A stretch of DNA of 64,000 nucleotides from an uncultured Pelagibacteraceae bacterium (GTDB lineage Bacteria > Pseudomonadota > Alphaproteobacteria > Pelagibacterales > Pelagibacteraceae), in contig CACMTV010000001.1 of NCBI GenBank assembly GCA_902616675.1, positions 242,094 through 306,093 of the forward strand, written 5' to 3'. Under the pieces are notes generated by a model. It saw nothing but the letters and a program-made list of their open reading frames with translations. It had not been told where the DNA came from and made no database searches. Below, piece by piece: positions 55,333-64,000 of this stretch. The first letter of the stretch is position 1. Each line of letters begins with the position of its first letter. A program made the translations under genes and the position numbers.

Positions 55333-55366
55333 AACAAAAAAAAAGGGGCGAATAAATCGCCCCTTT
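55333..55366 (-). terminator. Rho-independent terminator of the symporter operon
   Basis: AAAGGGGCGA (55342-55351), loop ATAAA, TCGCCCCTTT (55357-55366): a perfect ten-base GC-rich stem. Read on the minus strand it is followed by a run of T residues (the A-run at 55335-55344 on the plus strand). It lies about 20 bases after the symporter stop. Confidence 0.88.
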
Positions 55367-55386
55367 AAATCATTTAATATTTTACC

Positions 55387-57225
55387 TTAGTGCGCTCTAC
55401 CAAGAATAGATTTTCCGCTAGGAACCCTAACTTCATCAACCATTCTTTGTGTTGCAGCATCAGGAGCTTTGGTCATTAAACTTACAACAACCATAACCAC
55501 TAAACATACTGGAGCACCAATTAGACCAAATCTTAAGTGGTCAATACCTAACCATGCAGGGTTTCCTAAAAACTTAGGATATACATAAATTAGATAAGCT
55601 GTTCCAGCCGCAAGTCCAGATAGCATTCCTGCTATTGCACCTTCTCTAGTAGCTCTCTTCCACCATACTCCAAGTACAAGTGGGAAGAATAAGCCTGACA
55701 TCGCAAAGTCAAACGCCCATGCAACTGCTCCAAGGATACTAGTGATACGCATTGATGCAATGTATGCACCAGCGGCACCAATTACGACTAATAGTACTCG
55801 TGCAACTATTAATCTTTTTCTAACATCCGCTTTTGGATCGATCATGTTGTAGTAAACGTCATGTGATAATGCGTTTGCTATCGCAAGAATTAATCCATCT
55901 GCAGTTGACATCGCAGCAGCCATACCACCGGCAGCCACAAGTCCAGAGATTACATATGGTAATCCAGCAACTTCAGGAGTTGCAAGAACTACTACACCTG
56001 TTCTCATGAACCACTCGTTTAACTGTAGTATGCCGTCACCGTTAAAGTCAGCAATGAACACTTGCTTCTGAGAAGACCATTGTTTGACCCACTCTATACT
56101 TTGAACATCAGCAATAGATTTTCCAATAATACCTGTAGGTAAGTTTGGATCCATTAATGAAATTTTAGACAAAGTTGCAAGCATCGGAGCTGAAGAGTAA
56201 AGCAAGAAAATGAAGAATAGCGACCAAGCTACTGATTTTCTAGCTGATTTTACAGAAGGAGTTGTGAAGTATCTCATTAAGATATGAGGTAACGACGCAG
56301 TTCCAACCATCATACAGATAGCTAGCGATATGTATTTCCATACTGCCATTCCACCTGCACCTACTCCAGCATGTGCTACCGCGATAGATTTTAATCCACC
56401 TGGAACACCAGCTGCTTTCATGTCAGCGGCACTATTTTTTGCTAATCCGAATTGACCTTCAAGTTCAGTTATTCTTGCTACCTCATCACCTAGCATTAAG
56501 TGTGGGAATACACCTGCACCGATTTTGTTACTAATCCAGAACACTGGAATTAGGTAAGCAATAATCAATACGATATATTGTGCAACCTGTGTCCATGTTA
56601 CAGCTCTCATTCCACCTAACATTGAACATAGTAAGATACTAACTAAACCTACCCATACACCTGCTTCAAACGGAATACCTAATGCTCTAGCAGCAATAGT
56701 TCCTGTAGCATTTATCTGAGCTGTCACGTAAGTGAAAGAAGCTAATACAAGAACTAACACTGCGCAGAAACGTACTCCGTTTCCACCGTATCTTGTTCCT
56801 ATAAAATCTGGCACTGTGTAACATCCAAATTTTCTTAAGTATGGTGCCAATAAAGTTGATACAAGCACATAACCGCCTGTCCAACCTACTAGGAAGGCCA
56901 TATAACTATAACCACCGAAGTAAACACCACCTGCTAATGCTACGAACGAAGCACCTGACATCCAGTCAGCCGCTGTCGCCATTCCATTAAACACTGTTGG
57001 GACTTGTCTTCCTGCAAGATAGTATGCGTCTACCTGTACCGTTCTAGATAAATAACCAATTAAGGCATATATCGCCACGGTAAATGCAACAAACAAAATA
57101 CCAATTGTTTTTGCTGTTACACCGGCTTGTTCTGCAATAGCCATCATCAAAATGAAAACTATAAAGCCTCCGGTATACAAACCATAAATCTTAGGAAGGT
57201 TTTGTATAAATCCACCTTTAAACAT
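55387..57225 (-). CDS. Na+/solute symporter, large subunit (VC_2705-type)
   Basis: A 612-residue SSS-family transporter with about 13 membrane segments. It has DAYYLAGRQVPTVFNGMATAADWMSGASF near the N-terminus and AAGGMAAAMSTADGLILAIANALSHDVYYN near 433-462, the Na+ site region. Together with the small DUF4212 subunit it belongs to the two-component VC_2705 subgroup, related to ActP acetate permeases. The long loop before the latter segment contains an EF-hand-like 12-residue sequence DFNGDGILQLNE (393-404). G+C content is visibly higher than in neighbours. A carboxylate such as acetate is a likely substrate given acs nearby. Confidence 0.88.
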   Translation of the reverse strand: MFKGGFIQNLPKIYGLYTGGFIVFILMMAIAEQAGVTAKTIGILFVAFTVAIYALIGYLSRTVQVDAYYLAGRQVPTVFNGMATAADWMSGASFVALAGGVYFGGYSYMAFLVGWTGGYVLVSTLLAPYLRKFGCYTVPDFIGTRYGGNGVRFCAVLVLVLASFTYVTAQINATGTIAARALGIPFEAGVWVGLVSILLCSMLGGMRAVTWTQVAQYIVLIIAYLIPVFWISNKIGAGVFPHLMLGDEVARITELEGQFGLAKNSAADMKAAGVPGGLKSIAVAHAGVGAGGMAVWKYISLAICMMVGTASLPHILMRYFTTPSVKSARKSVAWSLFFIFLLYSSAPMLATLSKISLMDPNLPTGIIGKSIADVQSIEWVKQWSSQKQVFIADFNGDGILQLNEWFMRTGVVVLATPEVAGLPYVISGLVAAGGMAAAMSTADGLILAIANALSHDVYYNMIDPKADVRKRLIVARVLLVVIGAAGAYIASMRITSILGAVAWAFDFAMSGLFFPLVLGVWWKRATREGAIAGMLSGLAAGTAYLIYVYPKFLGNPAWLGIDHLRFGLIGAPVCLVVMVVVSLMTKAPDAATQRMVDEVRVPSGKSILGRAH

Positions 57226-57479
57226 TAATCCTCCTTCTCTCCGAAACCAAATTCTTCGTCAATCTTTTCTTGTTTGTTTGCAAACCAGAAAATAATGATA
57301 ACAAACGCAAGAAGTGATCCTTGTGCTGTCATGTAATAAGCTAACGGATATCCTAGAAAGCTCATTGAATTGATTTCATATCCAAAAAGGAAAATTACCA
57401 TTGAGAAGAAAGCCCAAAGACACAACGTCATTATCATGTGACCCTTGGTTTTCTGCCAATGTTTTTCTTTATTTGACAT
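57225..57479 (-). CDS. DUF4212 symporter small subunit
   Basis: 84 residues with two membrane segments (about 16-36 and 45-65) and a cytoplasmic acidic tail. It matches DUF4212, the small partner encoded next to VC_2705-type sodium/solute symporters, and is translated first: its stop shares a base with the large-subunit start. The ATG has a good AGGGGG ribosome binding site. Upstream lie a 14-bp palindrome and two 11-bp direct repeats. Confidence 0.9.
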   Translation of the reverse strand: MSNKEKHWQKTKGHMIMTLCLWAFFSMVIFLFGYEINSMSFLGYPLAYYMTAQGSLLAFVIIIFWFANKQEKIDEEFGFGEKED

Positions 57480-57493
57480 ATTTCCCCCTATAT

Positions 57494-57507
57494 TTACGTT
57501 AACGTAA
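57494..57507. promoter_or_regulatory. 14-bp palindrome upstream of the symporter operon
   Basis: TTACGTTAACGTAA is a perfect 14-base palindrome between the likely promoter and the ribosome binding site of the DUF4212 gene. It shares the TTACG half-site with the palindrome at the tRNA-Gly promoter. It is a candidate operator; no protein is known to bind it. Confidence 0.5.
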
Positions 57508-57525
57508 CTTATTGGTTGTGATCCT

Positions 57526-57567
57526 ACCTATTTTGAGAGTAATTAAAAGTTAAAAAACCTATTTTGA
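57526..57567. repeat. Two 11-bp direct repeats, 31 bp apart
   Basis: ACCTATTTTGA occurs at 57526-57536 and again at 57557-57567. The centre-to-centre distance of 31 bases is close to three helical turns, as expected for binding of a regulator to the same DNA face. They lie upstream of the symporter genes, read on the minus strand as TCAAAATAGGT. Regulatory role is inferred. Confidence 0.5.
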
Positions 57568-57622
57568 AGTGCTATAAATCCCTAAAAATAAGGAAAAAAA
57601 AAGAGACAAAAGAGCATACAAC

Positions 57623-58246
57623 TTGAAATTGAATCTTAAAGCCATATCTGAGGTATTATCAGCAGTAAGGGATTATCTTTTCCCGTACGAAAAAATTAGT
57701 AAAAGATTTCTAAAAATTAACAGCGAGAATGATTTGTTAACTTTTATTAAAGAAAAATCAGCATTCGTAACACAGTCAACTCTATATGGTTATTTAAAAA
57801 CTAGGATGGGATTAAAACAATATATGATGTTCACCGATGATGTGTTTGTACAATCGGTCAATAAATCTAAATGGAATATTTTTTCTGAGGCTGTTGCAGA
57901 TTTAACTTTTTTTTCCATCTCTTTTTTCAAAAAAAAATATAATATTGAAAGTTTAGATCCGACTCAAATATACGAAAATATATTGAATAATGAGATACAA
58001 AATGGTCTACCAAAAGATATTTGTGAAAAATATAAAATTAAATTTAAAGAAAAACTAAAAAATTTTAATATTGAAGAGTATTCTAACAATAGTCCGTTCC
58101 TAAATAGCTGTAACGCTTTATTTCATTGGGCGCCTATTGCTGATGAACTTAAAGAACTCGATAAAGAAATAGTAATCAATTCTATAAAAAATAAATGGAT
58201 GTTAGTAGTCGCAGATCTAGAAAAAATTACCGTAAACTTAAAATAA
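57623..58246 (+). CDS. Protein of unknown function between symporter and acs
   Basis: 207 residues, soluble, no signal peptide or membrane segment. Begins MKLNLKAISEVLSAVRDYLFPYE from a TTG start at 57623; no ATG is available before the conserved-looking part. Trp, Phe and Cys residues (HWAPIADELKELD, CNALFHW) hint at a folded helical domain. It diverges from the symporter operon and converges with acs, ending at the base next to the acs stop. I do not recognise the family; similar proteins next to acs would suggest a role in acetate handling, but that is untested. Confidence 0.7.
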   Translation: MKLNLKAISEVLSAVRDYLFPYEKISKRFLKINSENDLLTFIKEKSAFVTQSTLYGYLKTRMGLKQYMMFTDDVFVQSVNKSKWNIFSEAVADLTFFSISFFKKKYNIESLDPTQIYENILNNEIQNGLPKDICEKYKIKFKEKLKNFNIEEYSNNSPFLNSCNALFHWAPIADELKELDKEIVINSIKNKWMLVVADLEKITVNLK

Positions 58247-60343
58247 TTAATCTTTATTTTGCCTATTTTCTACTAATGACTCAACAACAGACGGGTCGGC
58301 TAATGTAGTGGTATCACCAAGTTCACTATGTTCGTTAGCTGCAATCTTTCTTAAAATTCTTCTCATTATCTTTCCTGATCTTGTTTTTGGTAAACCTGGT
58401 GCAAATTGAATTAAGTCTGGAGTTGCTATTGGTCCAATTTGTTTCCTAACCCAAAGTTTCAACTCTCTTTCTAAGTCACCATCAGGCTGTTCCCCAGCAT
58501 TTAAAGTAACATAGCAATAAAGTCCATTTCCTTTAATATCATGAGGATATCCAACTACTGCAGCTTCCGCTACTTTTGGGTGAGCTACAAAAGCACTCTC
58601 TATTTCGGCAGTTCCTAAGTTGTGTCCAGAAACAATTATAACATCGTCGACTCTTCCAGTTATCCAATAATAACCATCTTTATCCCTTCTACAGCCATCT
58701 CCTGTGAAATATTTTCCATCAAATTGAGAAAAGTATGTATCTATAAATCTTTTATGATCACCATAAACTGTTCGCATTTGCCCCGGCCAAGATGCAGACA
58801 TACACAATCTTCCTTTGCAAGCACCTTTGAGAGTTTTACCAGCTTCATCCACTATTACAGGTTTAATGCCATAAAAAGGTTTTGTAGCAGAACCTGGTTT
58901 TAAATCTATTGCACCAGGCTGTGGAGCAATTAAAATTCCTCCAGTTTCAGTCTGCCACCAAGTATCAACTATTGGACAACGTCCATCACCAACAGTTTTA
59001 TAATACCACATCCAGGCTTCTGGATTGATAGGTTCTCCAACGGTACCAAGTAATTTTAGGGATTTTCTGCTTGTTTTTTTTACAGGCTGATCGCCCTCTC
59101 TCATTAAAGCTCTGATAGCTGTGGGGGCAGTATAAAAAATATTAACTTTATATTTGTCTACAATCTGCCACCATCTAGAACTATCCGGGTAATTCGGAAC
59201 TCCTTCAAACATAATTGTAGTAGCACCATTAGACAGTGGGCCGTAGATGATATAGCTGTGCCCTGTTACCCAACCAATATCTGCGGTACACCAATAAATA
59301 TCTTTTGGTTTATAATCAAATATATATTGATGTGTCATTGATGCATAAACAAGGTATCCCCCAGATGTATGTAGAACACCTTTAGGTTTTCCTGTTGATC
59401 CTGATGTGTAAAGAATAAACAAAGGATCTTCCGCACTCATTTCTTCCGGATCACATTTAGCAGATACTTTTGAAATTAATTCTTCATAAGAAACATCTCT
59501 GTCATCATCCCAACTTACCTGATTTCCAGTTCTCTTTACTACTATGCATTTTTTTACGTTAGGACACTGAGACAAAGCCTCATCTGCTATTTTTTTTAGA
59601 GGTATAATTTTTCCTCCGCGCACACCTTCATCAGCTGTAATTAAATAATCAGACTCGCAATCATTAATTCTTGTGGCAATAGAGTCTGGTGAAAAACCTC
59701 CGAAAATAATAGAATGAATAGCACCAATTCTTGCACAAGCAAGCATTGTATATGCTAGCTCTGGTATCATTGTTAAATAAATAGTTACTCTGTCACCTTT
59801 CTGTATTCCTACACTTTTTAGGGCGTTAGCGGCTTTACTTACGTTTTTATGTAATTCTTTGTATGTTATCTTTTTTGTATCTGCAGGATCATCACCTACC
59901 CATATAATTGCAGTTTTTTTTCCATTCTTTTTTAAATGCCTATCAATACAATTTGCTGAAACATTTAAAGTACCGTCGTAAAACCATTTTATTTTTACTT
60001 CATCTTTACTATATTTTACATCCTTGATTTTGGTATATGGTTTGATCCAAGTAATTCTCTTTCCTTCTTTTTTCCAAAATTTATCATTTTCTTTAACAGA
60101 TAAATTATATTTTTTTTTATATTTAGAGCTATTTATTAAAGCTTGATTTGACCAAGCGTCAGAAACTTTTATAACTGAATTTCCTTCTTCATCCTTAACA
60201 ATAATATTTTTTTTTGAACTTCTACCTTTTGTCCTTGTAGACTTAGTTTTTCTTGTTTTTCTTCTAGGTCTTTTCACTTTCCTAGATTTTTTTTTAGATC
60301 TAGTTTTTTTTTGTTTATTCTTTTTTTTCGATCTTTTAGCCAC
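58247..60343 (-). CDS. acs: Acetyl-CoA synthetase with Lys/Arg-rich N-terminal tail
   Basis: Makes acetyl-CoA from acetate, ATP and CoA. 698 residues: [22 protein letters not shown] (AMP-binding), [30 protein letters not shown], and [16 protein letters not shown], whose Lys658 is the residue controlled by acetylation in other Acs enzymes. The first 45 residues are unusual: 27 are Lys or Arg and none is acidic. The family is normally about 650 residues, so the tail is extra; no other start lies between it and the conserved region. It forms a probable uptake-and-activation pair with the nearby symporter. Confidence 0.95.
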   Translation of the reverse strand: MAKRSKKKNKQKKTRSKKKSRKVKRPRRKTRKTKSTRTKGRSSKKNIIVKDEEGNSVIKVSDAWSNQALINSSKYKKKYNLSVKENDKFWKKEGKRITWIKPYTKIKDVKYSKDEVKIKWFYDGTLNVSANCIDRHLKKNGKKTAIIWVGDDPADTKKITYKELHKNVSKAANALKSVGIQKGDRVTIYLTMIPELAYTMLACARIGAIHSIIFGGFSPDSIATRINDCESDYLITADEGVRGGKIIPLKKIADEALSQCPNVKKCIVVKRTGNQVSWDDDRDVSYEELISKVSAKCDPEEMSAEDPLFILYTSGSTGKPKGVLHTSGGYLVYASMTHQYIFDYKPKDIYWCTADIGWVTGHSYIIYGPLSNGATTIMFEGVPNYPDSSRWWQIVDKYKVNIFYTAPTAIRALMREGDQPVKKTSRKSLKLLGTVGEPINPEAWMWYYKTVGDGRCPIVDTWWQTETGGILIAPQPGAIDLKPGSATKPFYGIKPVIVDEAGKTLKGACKGRLCMSASWPGQMRTVYGDHKRFIDTYFSQFDGKYFTGDGCRRDKDGYYWITGRVDDVIIVSGHNLGTAEIESAFVAHPKVAEAAVVGYPHDIKGNGLYCYVTLNAGEQPDGDLERELKLWVRKQIGPIATPDLIQFAPGLPKTRSGKIMRRILRKIAANEHSELGDTTTLADPSVVESLVENRQNKD

Positions 60344-60366
60344 GACAAACCCTCTTTATTTTTTTT

Positions 60367-60783
60367 CTAGATTTTACCCATCTTACAAATTATTTTCCAG
60401 CTTTTAAAGTCGATAGGCATAACTGATAATCTGCTCTGCTTTATAAGCGGTAAATGGGAAATTTGCTTAGTTTTTTTTATATTTTCAAGAGTTACCGGTG
60501 TTTTTAACTTTTTTTCAAACCTAACCTGAACAGCAACAAATCTTTTTTTTTTATCAGTTTGATCAATAAATGCGTTTTTAATAACTGACACTATCCCTAC
60601 AATTTCCTTACCCTCATTCGAATGGTAAAAAAAACACTCATCCCCAATTTTCATTTTTCTTAAATTATTAGCTGCTTGATAATTTCTTACCCCATCCCAC
60701 GTTGCACCCTTTGCACCAGCCTTTTTTTGTTGATCAATAGACCAAACATATGGCTCAGATTTAATTAACCAGTAATTTTTCAA
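60367..60783 (-). CDS. EVE-domain protein
   Basis: 138 residues of the PUA-like EVE superfamily, which bind modified bases in RNA or DNA: WLIKSEPYVWSIDQQKKAG at the start, TWDGVRNYQAANNLRKMKIGDECFFYHS and IVGIVSVIKNAF. Bacterial stand-alone EVE proteins are often next to tsaD as here. They are thought to read a modified base, but the ligand is not known. The start overlaps the tsaD stop by four bases. Confidence 0.93.
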   Translation of the reverse strand: MKNYWLIKSEPYVWSIDQQKKAGAKGATWDGVRNYQAANNLRKMKIGDECFFYHSNEGKEIVGIVSVIKNAFIDQTDKKKRFVAVQVRFEKKLKTPVTLENIKKTKQISHLPLIKQSRLSVMPIDFKSWKIICKMGKI

Positions 60784-61856
60784 AGTTTTAAACCTGGCCC
60801 TTTCATATAAGGAGCAGATTTATCTAGCGGCCATCTTGATTTTGGTTCTACGTTAAGATCATTTAATAACTTTCTTTTAAATCTTTGTATTCCTGCCCAA
60901 GCAATCATTGCAGCATTATCTCCACAAAATTTAAGATCAGAAAAAATTGGTTTAAAATTATTTTTTTTTGAGAGTTCTTCTAAGCTTTTTCGAATGCTCT
61001 GGTTAGCAGCAACGCCACCTGCCACAACAAAAACATTATTTTTTTTATTAGAAAATTTTTTGAACTCACTAAAAGCAACTTTAGTTTTTTTATTTAAGAT
61101 TTTAATTATGGTTTCTTGAAATGATGCTGCTAAATTTAACCTAAGTTTTTTATTTTCCTTGATTTTCTTCGACTGAATCAAAACGGCTGTTTTTAATCCT
61201 GCAAATGATAAGTTGCATCCAGCTTTATTAATTATAGGCTCTGGTAATTTATAAAAATTTTTATCCCCTTGCTTCGCAAATTTTTCAACCGCAGGCCCAC
61301 CCGGGTATCCAAGATTTAACATTTTTGCAGTTTTATCAAAAGCTTCACCCAATGCATCATCTATTGTAGTTCCTAATTGCTTATAATCGTCTACATCTTT
61401 AACAATTAAAAATTGAGTATGACCTCCAGAAATTAACAAAAGTAAATAGGGAAACTTAATTTTATTACTTAAAGCTGGACTTAACGCGTGTCCTTCAAGA
61501 TGGTTAACAGCAACAAATGGTTTTTTGCTGAAACCCGCTAAAGCTTTACCAACATTTAACCCAACCGTTAAACAAACAATTAGACCTGGTCCTGCCGTTG
61601 CGGCCACACCATCAATTTTTTCAAGTTTTATTCTAGCGTCTTTAAGAGCTCTTGAAATTATAAAGTCAATATTCTCAATATGAGATCTTGCCGCTAACTC
61701 CGGTACTACTCCTCCAAATTTTTTATGCTCTTTAACCTGACTAGAGACAATTGAAGACAAGACCTTCGCACTGCCATCCAAATTTTCTTGAACTATTGAG
61801 GCCGCTGTTTCGTCACAGCTAGTTTCTATACCTAAAAAAATTAGTTTTTTTCTCAT
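60780..61856 (-). CDS. tsaD: tRNA N6-threonylcarbamoyladenosine transferase TsaD
   Basis: With TsaB and TsaE, adds threonylcarbamoyl to A37 of ANN-decoding tRNAs. 358 residues: FLGIETSCDETAASIV, the metal-binding NHLEGHAL, ISGGHTQFLIV and FCGDNAAMIAWAG. Full length. It is divergent from hemC across 38 bases, an arrangement widespread in Alphaproteobacteria. No anomalies. Confidence 0.97.
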   Translation of the reverse strand: MRKKLIFLGIETSCDETAASIVQENLDGSAKVLSSIVSSQVKEHKKFGGVVPELAARSHIENIDFIISRALKDARIKLEKIDGVAATAGPGLIVCLTVGLNVGKALAGFSKKPFVAVNHLEGHALSPALSNKIKFPYLLLLISGGHTQFLIVKDVDDYKQLGTTIDDALGEAFDKTAKMLNLGYPGGPAVEKFAKQGDKNFYKLPEPIINKAGCNLSFAGLKTAVLIQSKKIKENKKLRLNLAASFQETIIKILNKKTKVAFSEFKKFSNKKNNVFVVAGGVAANQSIRKSLEELSKKNNFKPIFSDLKFCGDNAAMIAWAGIQRFKRKLLNDLNVEPKSRWPLDKSAPYMKGPGLKL

Positions 61857-61894
61857 AAGATTAGATATTATAAAATAAACTTTAAAATACTTAA

Positions 61895-62809
61895 ATGAAT
61901 AAAAAAATTATAATTGGTGCGCGCGGTAGTAAACTTTCACTTTCTTACGCAGAAATAGTAAAAAACTTATTTTTATCAGCATCATATCAAAAAATAGAAA
62001 TAGAAATTAAAACTATTAAAACATCAGGAGATATATTTCATGATAAAAAAATTTCAGATATTGGTGGCAAAAATATTTTTTGTAAAGAAATTGAAAGGCA
62101 ATTATCCGAAAAAAAAATTGATATTGCTGTTCATTCATTAAAGGACATGGATTCTTTTGAAGAAAATGAGTTAATGATAGGTGCTTACATTAAAAGAAAT
62201 GATCCAAGAGATGTAATAGTTCTTCAAAAAGATAAATCGCTCGATAATGAGAAGCTTATTATTGGGTCAAGTTCAAAGAGAAGAGAGCTTCAATTCAAAA
62301 CACATTTTAAAAATTTAAGATTTAAAAACATTAGAGGAAATATCGATAGCAGAATCTCTAAAGTAAAAAATGGTGAATATGATGGTGTAATACTTGCTTT
62401 AGCTGGTATCCAAAAGCTTAATCTGGAAGACAAAATTAAAGAAATATTTTCAGAAAAAAAAATTATTCCATCAGCTGGACAAGGAATTATAGCTGTTCAA
62501 TGTAGAAAAAATGATCTTGAAAACAAAAAAATTTTAGAAAAAATCAATGATAAAAATACAAAAATTTGTGCCTTAACAGAAAGAAGTTTATTACAAACTA
62601 TAGGAGGAGATTGCCATACAGCTGTGGGTGCTTACGCAAAAATAGATAGAGATAATATTACCATTATCTCACAGCTGTTTTCAGATGATGGTCTTAAATC
62701 ATTTTCAATTCAAAAAACAGGAGATAAAAAATTTCCTGAACAACTAGGAATTTCTGCTGGACAAGATCTATTAAAACAATCTGAGGGCAAATATAAAAAA
62801 AAAAGATGA
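61895..62809 (+). CDS. hemC: Porphobilinogen deaminase (hydroxymethylbilane synthase)
   Basis: Polymerises four porphobilinogens to hydroxymethylbilane. 304 residues: IIGARGSKLSLSYAEIV, IDIAVHSLKDMD with the catalytic Asp region, IIGSSSKRRELQ, and the dipyrromethane-cofactor cysteine in TIGGDCHTAVGAYA. Only a four-base overlap separates it from hemD. Together with hemE, hemH and hemJ at 45-48 kb the window encodes most of the later heme pathway. Confidence 0.96.
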   Translation: MNKKIIIGARGSKLSLSYAEIVKNLFLSASYQKIEIEIKTIKTSGDIFHDKKISDIGGKNIFCKEIERQLSEKKIDIAVHSLKDMDSFEENELMIGAYIKRNDPRDVIVLQKDKSLDNEKLIIGSSSKRRELQFKTHFKNLRFKNIRGNIDSRISKVKNGEYDGVILALAGIQKLNLEDKIKEIFSEKKIIPSAGQGIIAVQCRKNDLENKKILEKINDKNTKICALTERSLLQTIGGDCHTAVGAYAKIDRDNITIISQLFSDDGLKSFSIQKTGDKKFPEQLGISAGQDLLKQSEGKYKKKR

Positions 62810-63510
62810 ATATAATTTTAACAAGGCCATTGAATGATACTGAAAATTTGATGCAAGAACTTTTCAATTTAGGTCATAAAATTATACATATCCCGACCTT
62901 GAAAATTAAAAGTGCAAATTTAGAAAAAATAGATATAGAAAATTTTAATGCTTTAGTTTTTACAAGCTCAAATGCCGTAAAAAATTTGAGTATTAAGGGA
63001 GAAAAGAAAAACATAAAATGTTTTTGTGTTGGTTCTGTTACTGAAAAAATTGCTAGATTAAATGGATTTACAAAAACAATATCTGCAAGTGGAAACGTAA
63101 ATGCGCTTAAGAACCTAATTCTAAATACAAAAGAGCTTAAGAAAAATGATAAATTAGCCTACATTTGTGGAGACCAAATAACGCTTGAATTGGATAAAGA
63201 ACTTGGAAGAGAGGGATTTAGAGTAAAGAAATTTATCAATTATTTTTCAGAGAAAATAACCTCTTTAAATGATGCAAATATTGATTTAATTAAAAAATAT
63301 CCACCCAACGTAATATTCGTTTATTCCTTAAGAAGCGCAGAGAGTTTTAACAGTATAGTTGCTAATTATTCTTTAGCTCCAATGATGACACAATCAATTG
63401 TTATGTGTATAAGTAAAAAAATTGTAGATTATTTGAATAAGGCTGGGTGGAAAAAAAACAAAATTTTTAATCCTGGAAATGAAATTGTAGAACTTGAAAG
63501 AATAACATGA
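62806..63510 (+). CDS. hemD: Uroporphyrinogen-III synthase
   Basis: Closes hydroxymethylbilane with D-ring inversion to uroporphyrinogen III. 234 residues, diverged as usual for HemD: IILTRPLNDTENLMQEL at the N-terminus, NALVFTSSNAVKNLS and FVYSLRSAESFNSIV are recognisable. Position after hemC settles the identity. It overlaps the start of the MscS-like gene by four bases. Confidence 0.9.
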   Translation: MNIILTRPLNDTENLMQELFNLGHKIIHIPTLKIKSANLEKIDIENFNALVFTSSNAVKNLSIKGEKKNIKCFCVGSVTEKIARLNGFTKTISASGNVNALKNLILNTKELKKNDKLAYICGDQITLELDKELGREGFRVKKFINYFSEKITSLNDANIDLIKKYPPNVIFVYSLRSAESFNSIVANYSLAPMMTQSIVMCISKKIVDYLNKAGWKKNKIFNPGNEIVELERIT

Positions 63511-64000
63511 ACGTATTGGAAAATTTTAAAAATCTATTTATTGAAATTTGGCAGCAAGGTATAGCTGGAATTAATTTTACACAAATTGGAATTGGTATTG
63601 TCATTTTTTTATTATTTTTATTATTAAGGGGTTTAATTTCAAATTTCATCTTGAGAAGATTACAAAATTACGTTGCTAAAACTTCAAACAAGTTTGACGA
63701 CGCTTTAGTAAAGTCTTCAACAGGTCCAATAAAATTTATTCCCATTGTTTTAGGTATATTTGTTGCAAGTTCGTATATGGAATTTGATGGTAAAATGTTG
63801 GTTTTCGTTGATAACATTAACCGATCATTAATAACAATTTTAATATTTTGGTTAATACATCAAATTGTTGAACCACTTACTTATCTTATAAGAAGGGTAG
63901 AGGAACTTTTATCAAAAGATTTATTAAACTGGGTTGTAAAAGCTAATAAAATTTTGATTATTTTTTTTGGTTTTGCAGCAACATTAGATATTTGGGGAAT
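63507..64000 (+). CDS. MscS-type mechanosensitive channel, N-terminal part
   Basis: The frame opens ATG 63507 (ATGA with the hemD stop) and stays open to the window end, so only about 164 residues are visible. Membrane segments are seen at about 27-47, 75-92 and 110-125, with a basic cytoplasmic loop (FILRRLQNYVAKTSNKFDD) typical of the small-conductance mechanosensitive channel family N-terminus. The pore helix and beta domain lie outside the window. The absence from the ORF track results from truncation. The family call is tentative. Confidence 0.68.
   Translation, partial: MNVLENFKNLFIEIWQQGIAGINFTQIGIGIVIFLLFLLLRGLISNFILRRLQNYVAKTSNKFDDALVKSSTGPIKFIPIVLGIFVASSYMEFDGKMLVFVDNINRSLITILIFWLIHQIVEPLTYLIRRVEELLSKDLLNWVVKANKILIIFFGFAATLDIWG

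Noticed and set aside
1-64000. CRISPR arrays, prophage, insertion sequences, toxin-antitoxin pairs, restriction-modification or other defence systems
   Set aside because: No spaced identical repeats, transposases, integrases or defence-type proteins were recognised.

Overview
The window is a single gene-dense, very AT-rich bacterial chromosome segment that reads as SAR11-clade Alphaproteobacteria ('Candidatus Pelagibacter'-like). The grounds are low GC, intergenic gaps of a few bases or overlapping stops and starts, small protein lengths, alphaproteobacterial gene neighbourhoods (hemE beside ppsR; maf-aroE-coaE-dnaQ; secB-fxsA-Tim44; DUF3576-leuS-lptE-holA; ftsK-lolA) and absence of mobile DNA. 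The species call is inferred from content and order; no database was consulted. I saw no insertion sequence, prophage, CRISPR array, rRNA or integrase. No gene-free stretch exceeds 300 bases.

Layout. 0-10 kb: envelope and housekeeping (Bax-like hydrolase, nfu, trpS, murJ, maeB, a DolP-like BON lipoprotein, rsmI, an LpoA-like protein, rdgB). 10-16.4 kb: heat-shock genes grpE-dnaK-dnaJ with a sigma-32-type promoter before dnaK, a 56-residue membrane microprotein, dapB, nth and a PfkB kinase. 16.4-20 kb: an unannotated ArfA-like rescue peptide coupled to a degenerate response regulator, an L,D-transpeptidase, yggS, a ThiE-like protein and a porin. 20-31 kb: DUF3576-leuS-lptE-holA converging on parB-parA-rsmG-mnmG-mnmE-ubiH, with a parS-like palindrome in rsmG. 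31-38 kb: ftsK-lolA, then GNAT/HIT and a histidine operon (hisB-H-A-[44-aa ORF]-F-E). 38-45.3 kb: hslVU, smr, Tim44-like, fxsA-secB, and dnaQ-coaE-aroE-maf-ppsR.

45.3-45.6 kb is the best candidate for the chromosome origin: a 283-bp, extremely AT-rich gap between ppsR and hemE with DnaA-box-like elements, flanked by outward-pointing operons. 45.6-49.3 kb is hemE-hemH-hemJ-rho. 49.4-55.3 kb holds a small membrane protein, a Lon-substrate-domain protein, tRNA-Gly(GCC), a pterin carbinolamine dehydratase, purH, a heparinase-family protein, rpe and a YggT-like membrane protein. 55.4-60.3 kb looks like a carboxylate (probably acetate) uptake and activation locus: a two-component Na+ symporter, an unknown 207-aa protein and acetyl-CoA synthetase with an odd Lys/Arg-rich tail. 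60.4-64 kb: EVE protein, tsaD, hemC-hemD and a truncated MscS-type channel.

The genes are mostly core. The novelty I can support is small: three short ORFs missing from the ORF track, several regulatory palindromes and repeats, likely oriC and parS sites, and some proteins with unusual motifs. I did not find a convincing new multi-gene defence or mobile system.
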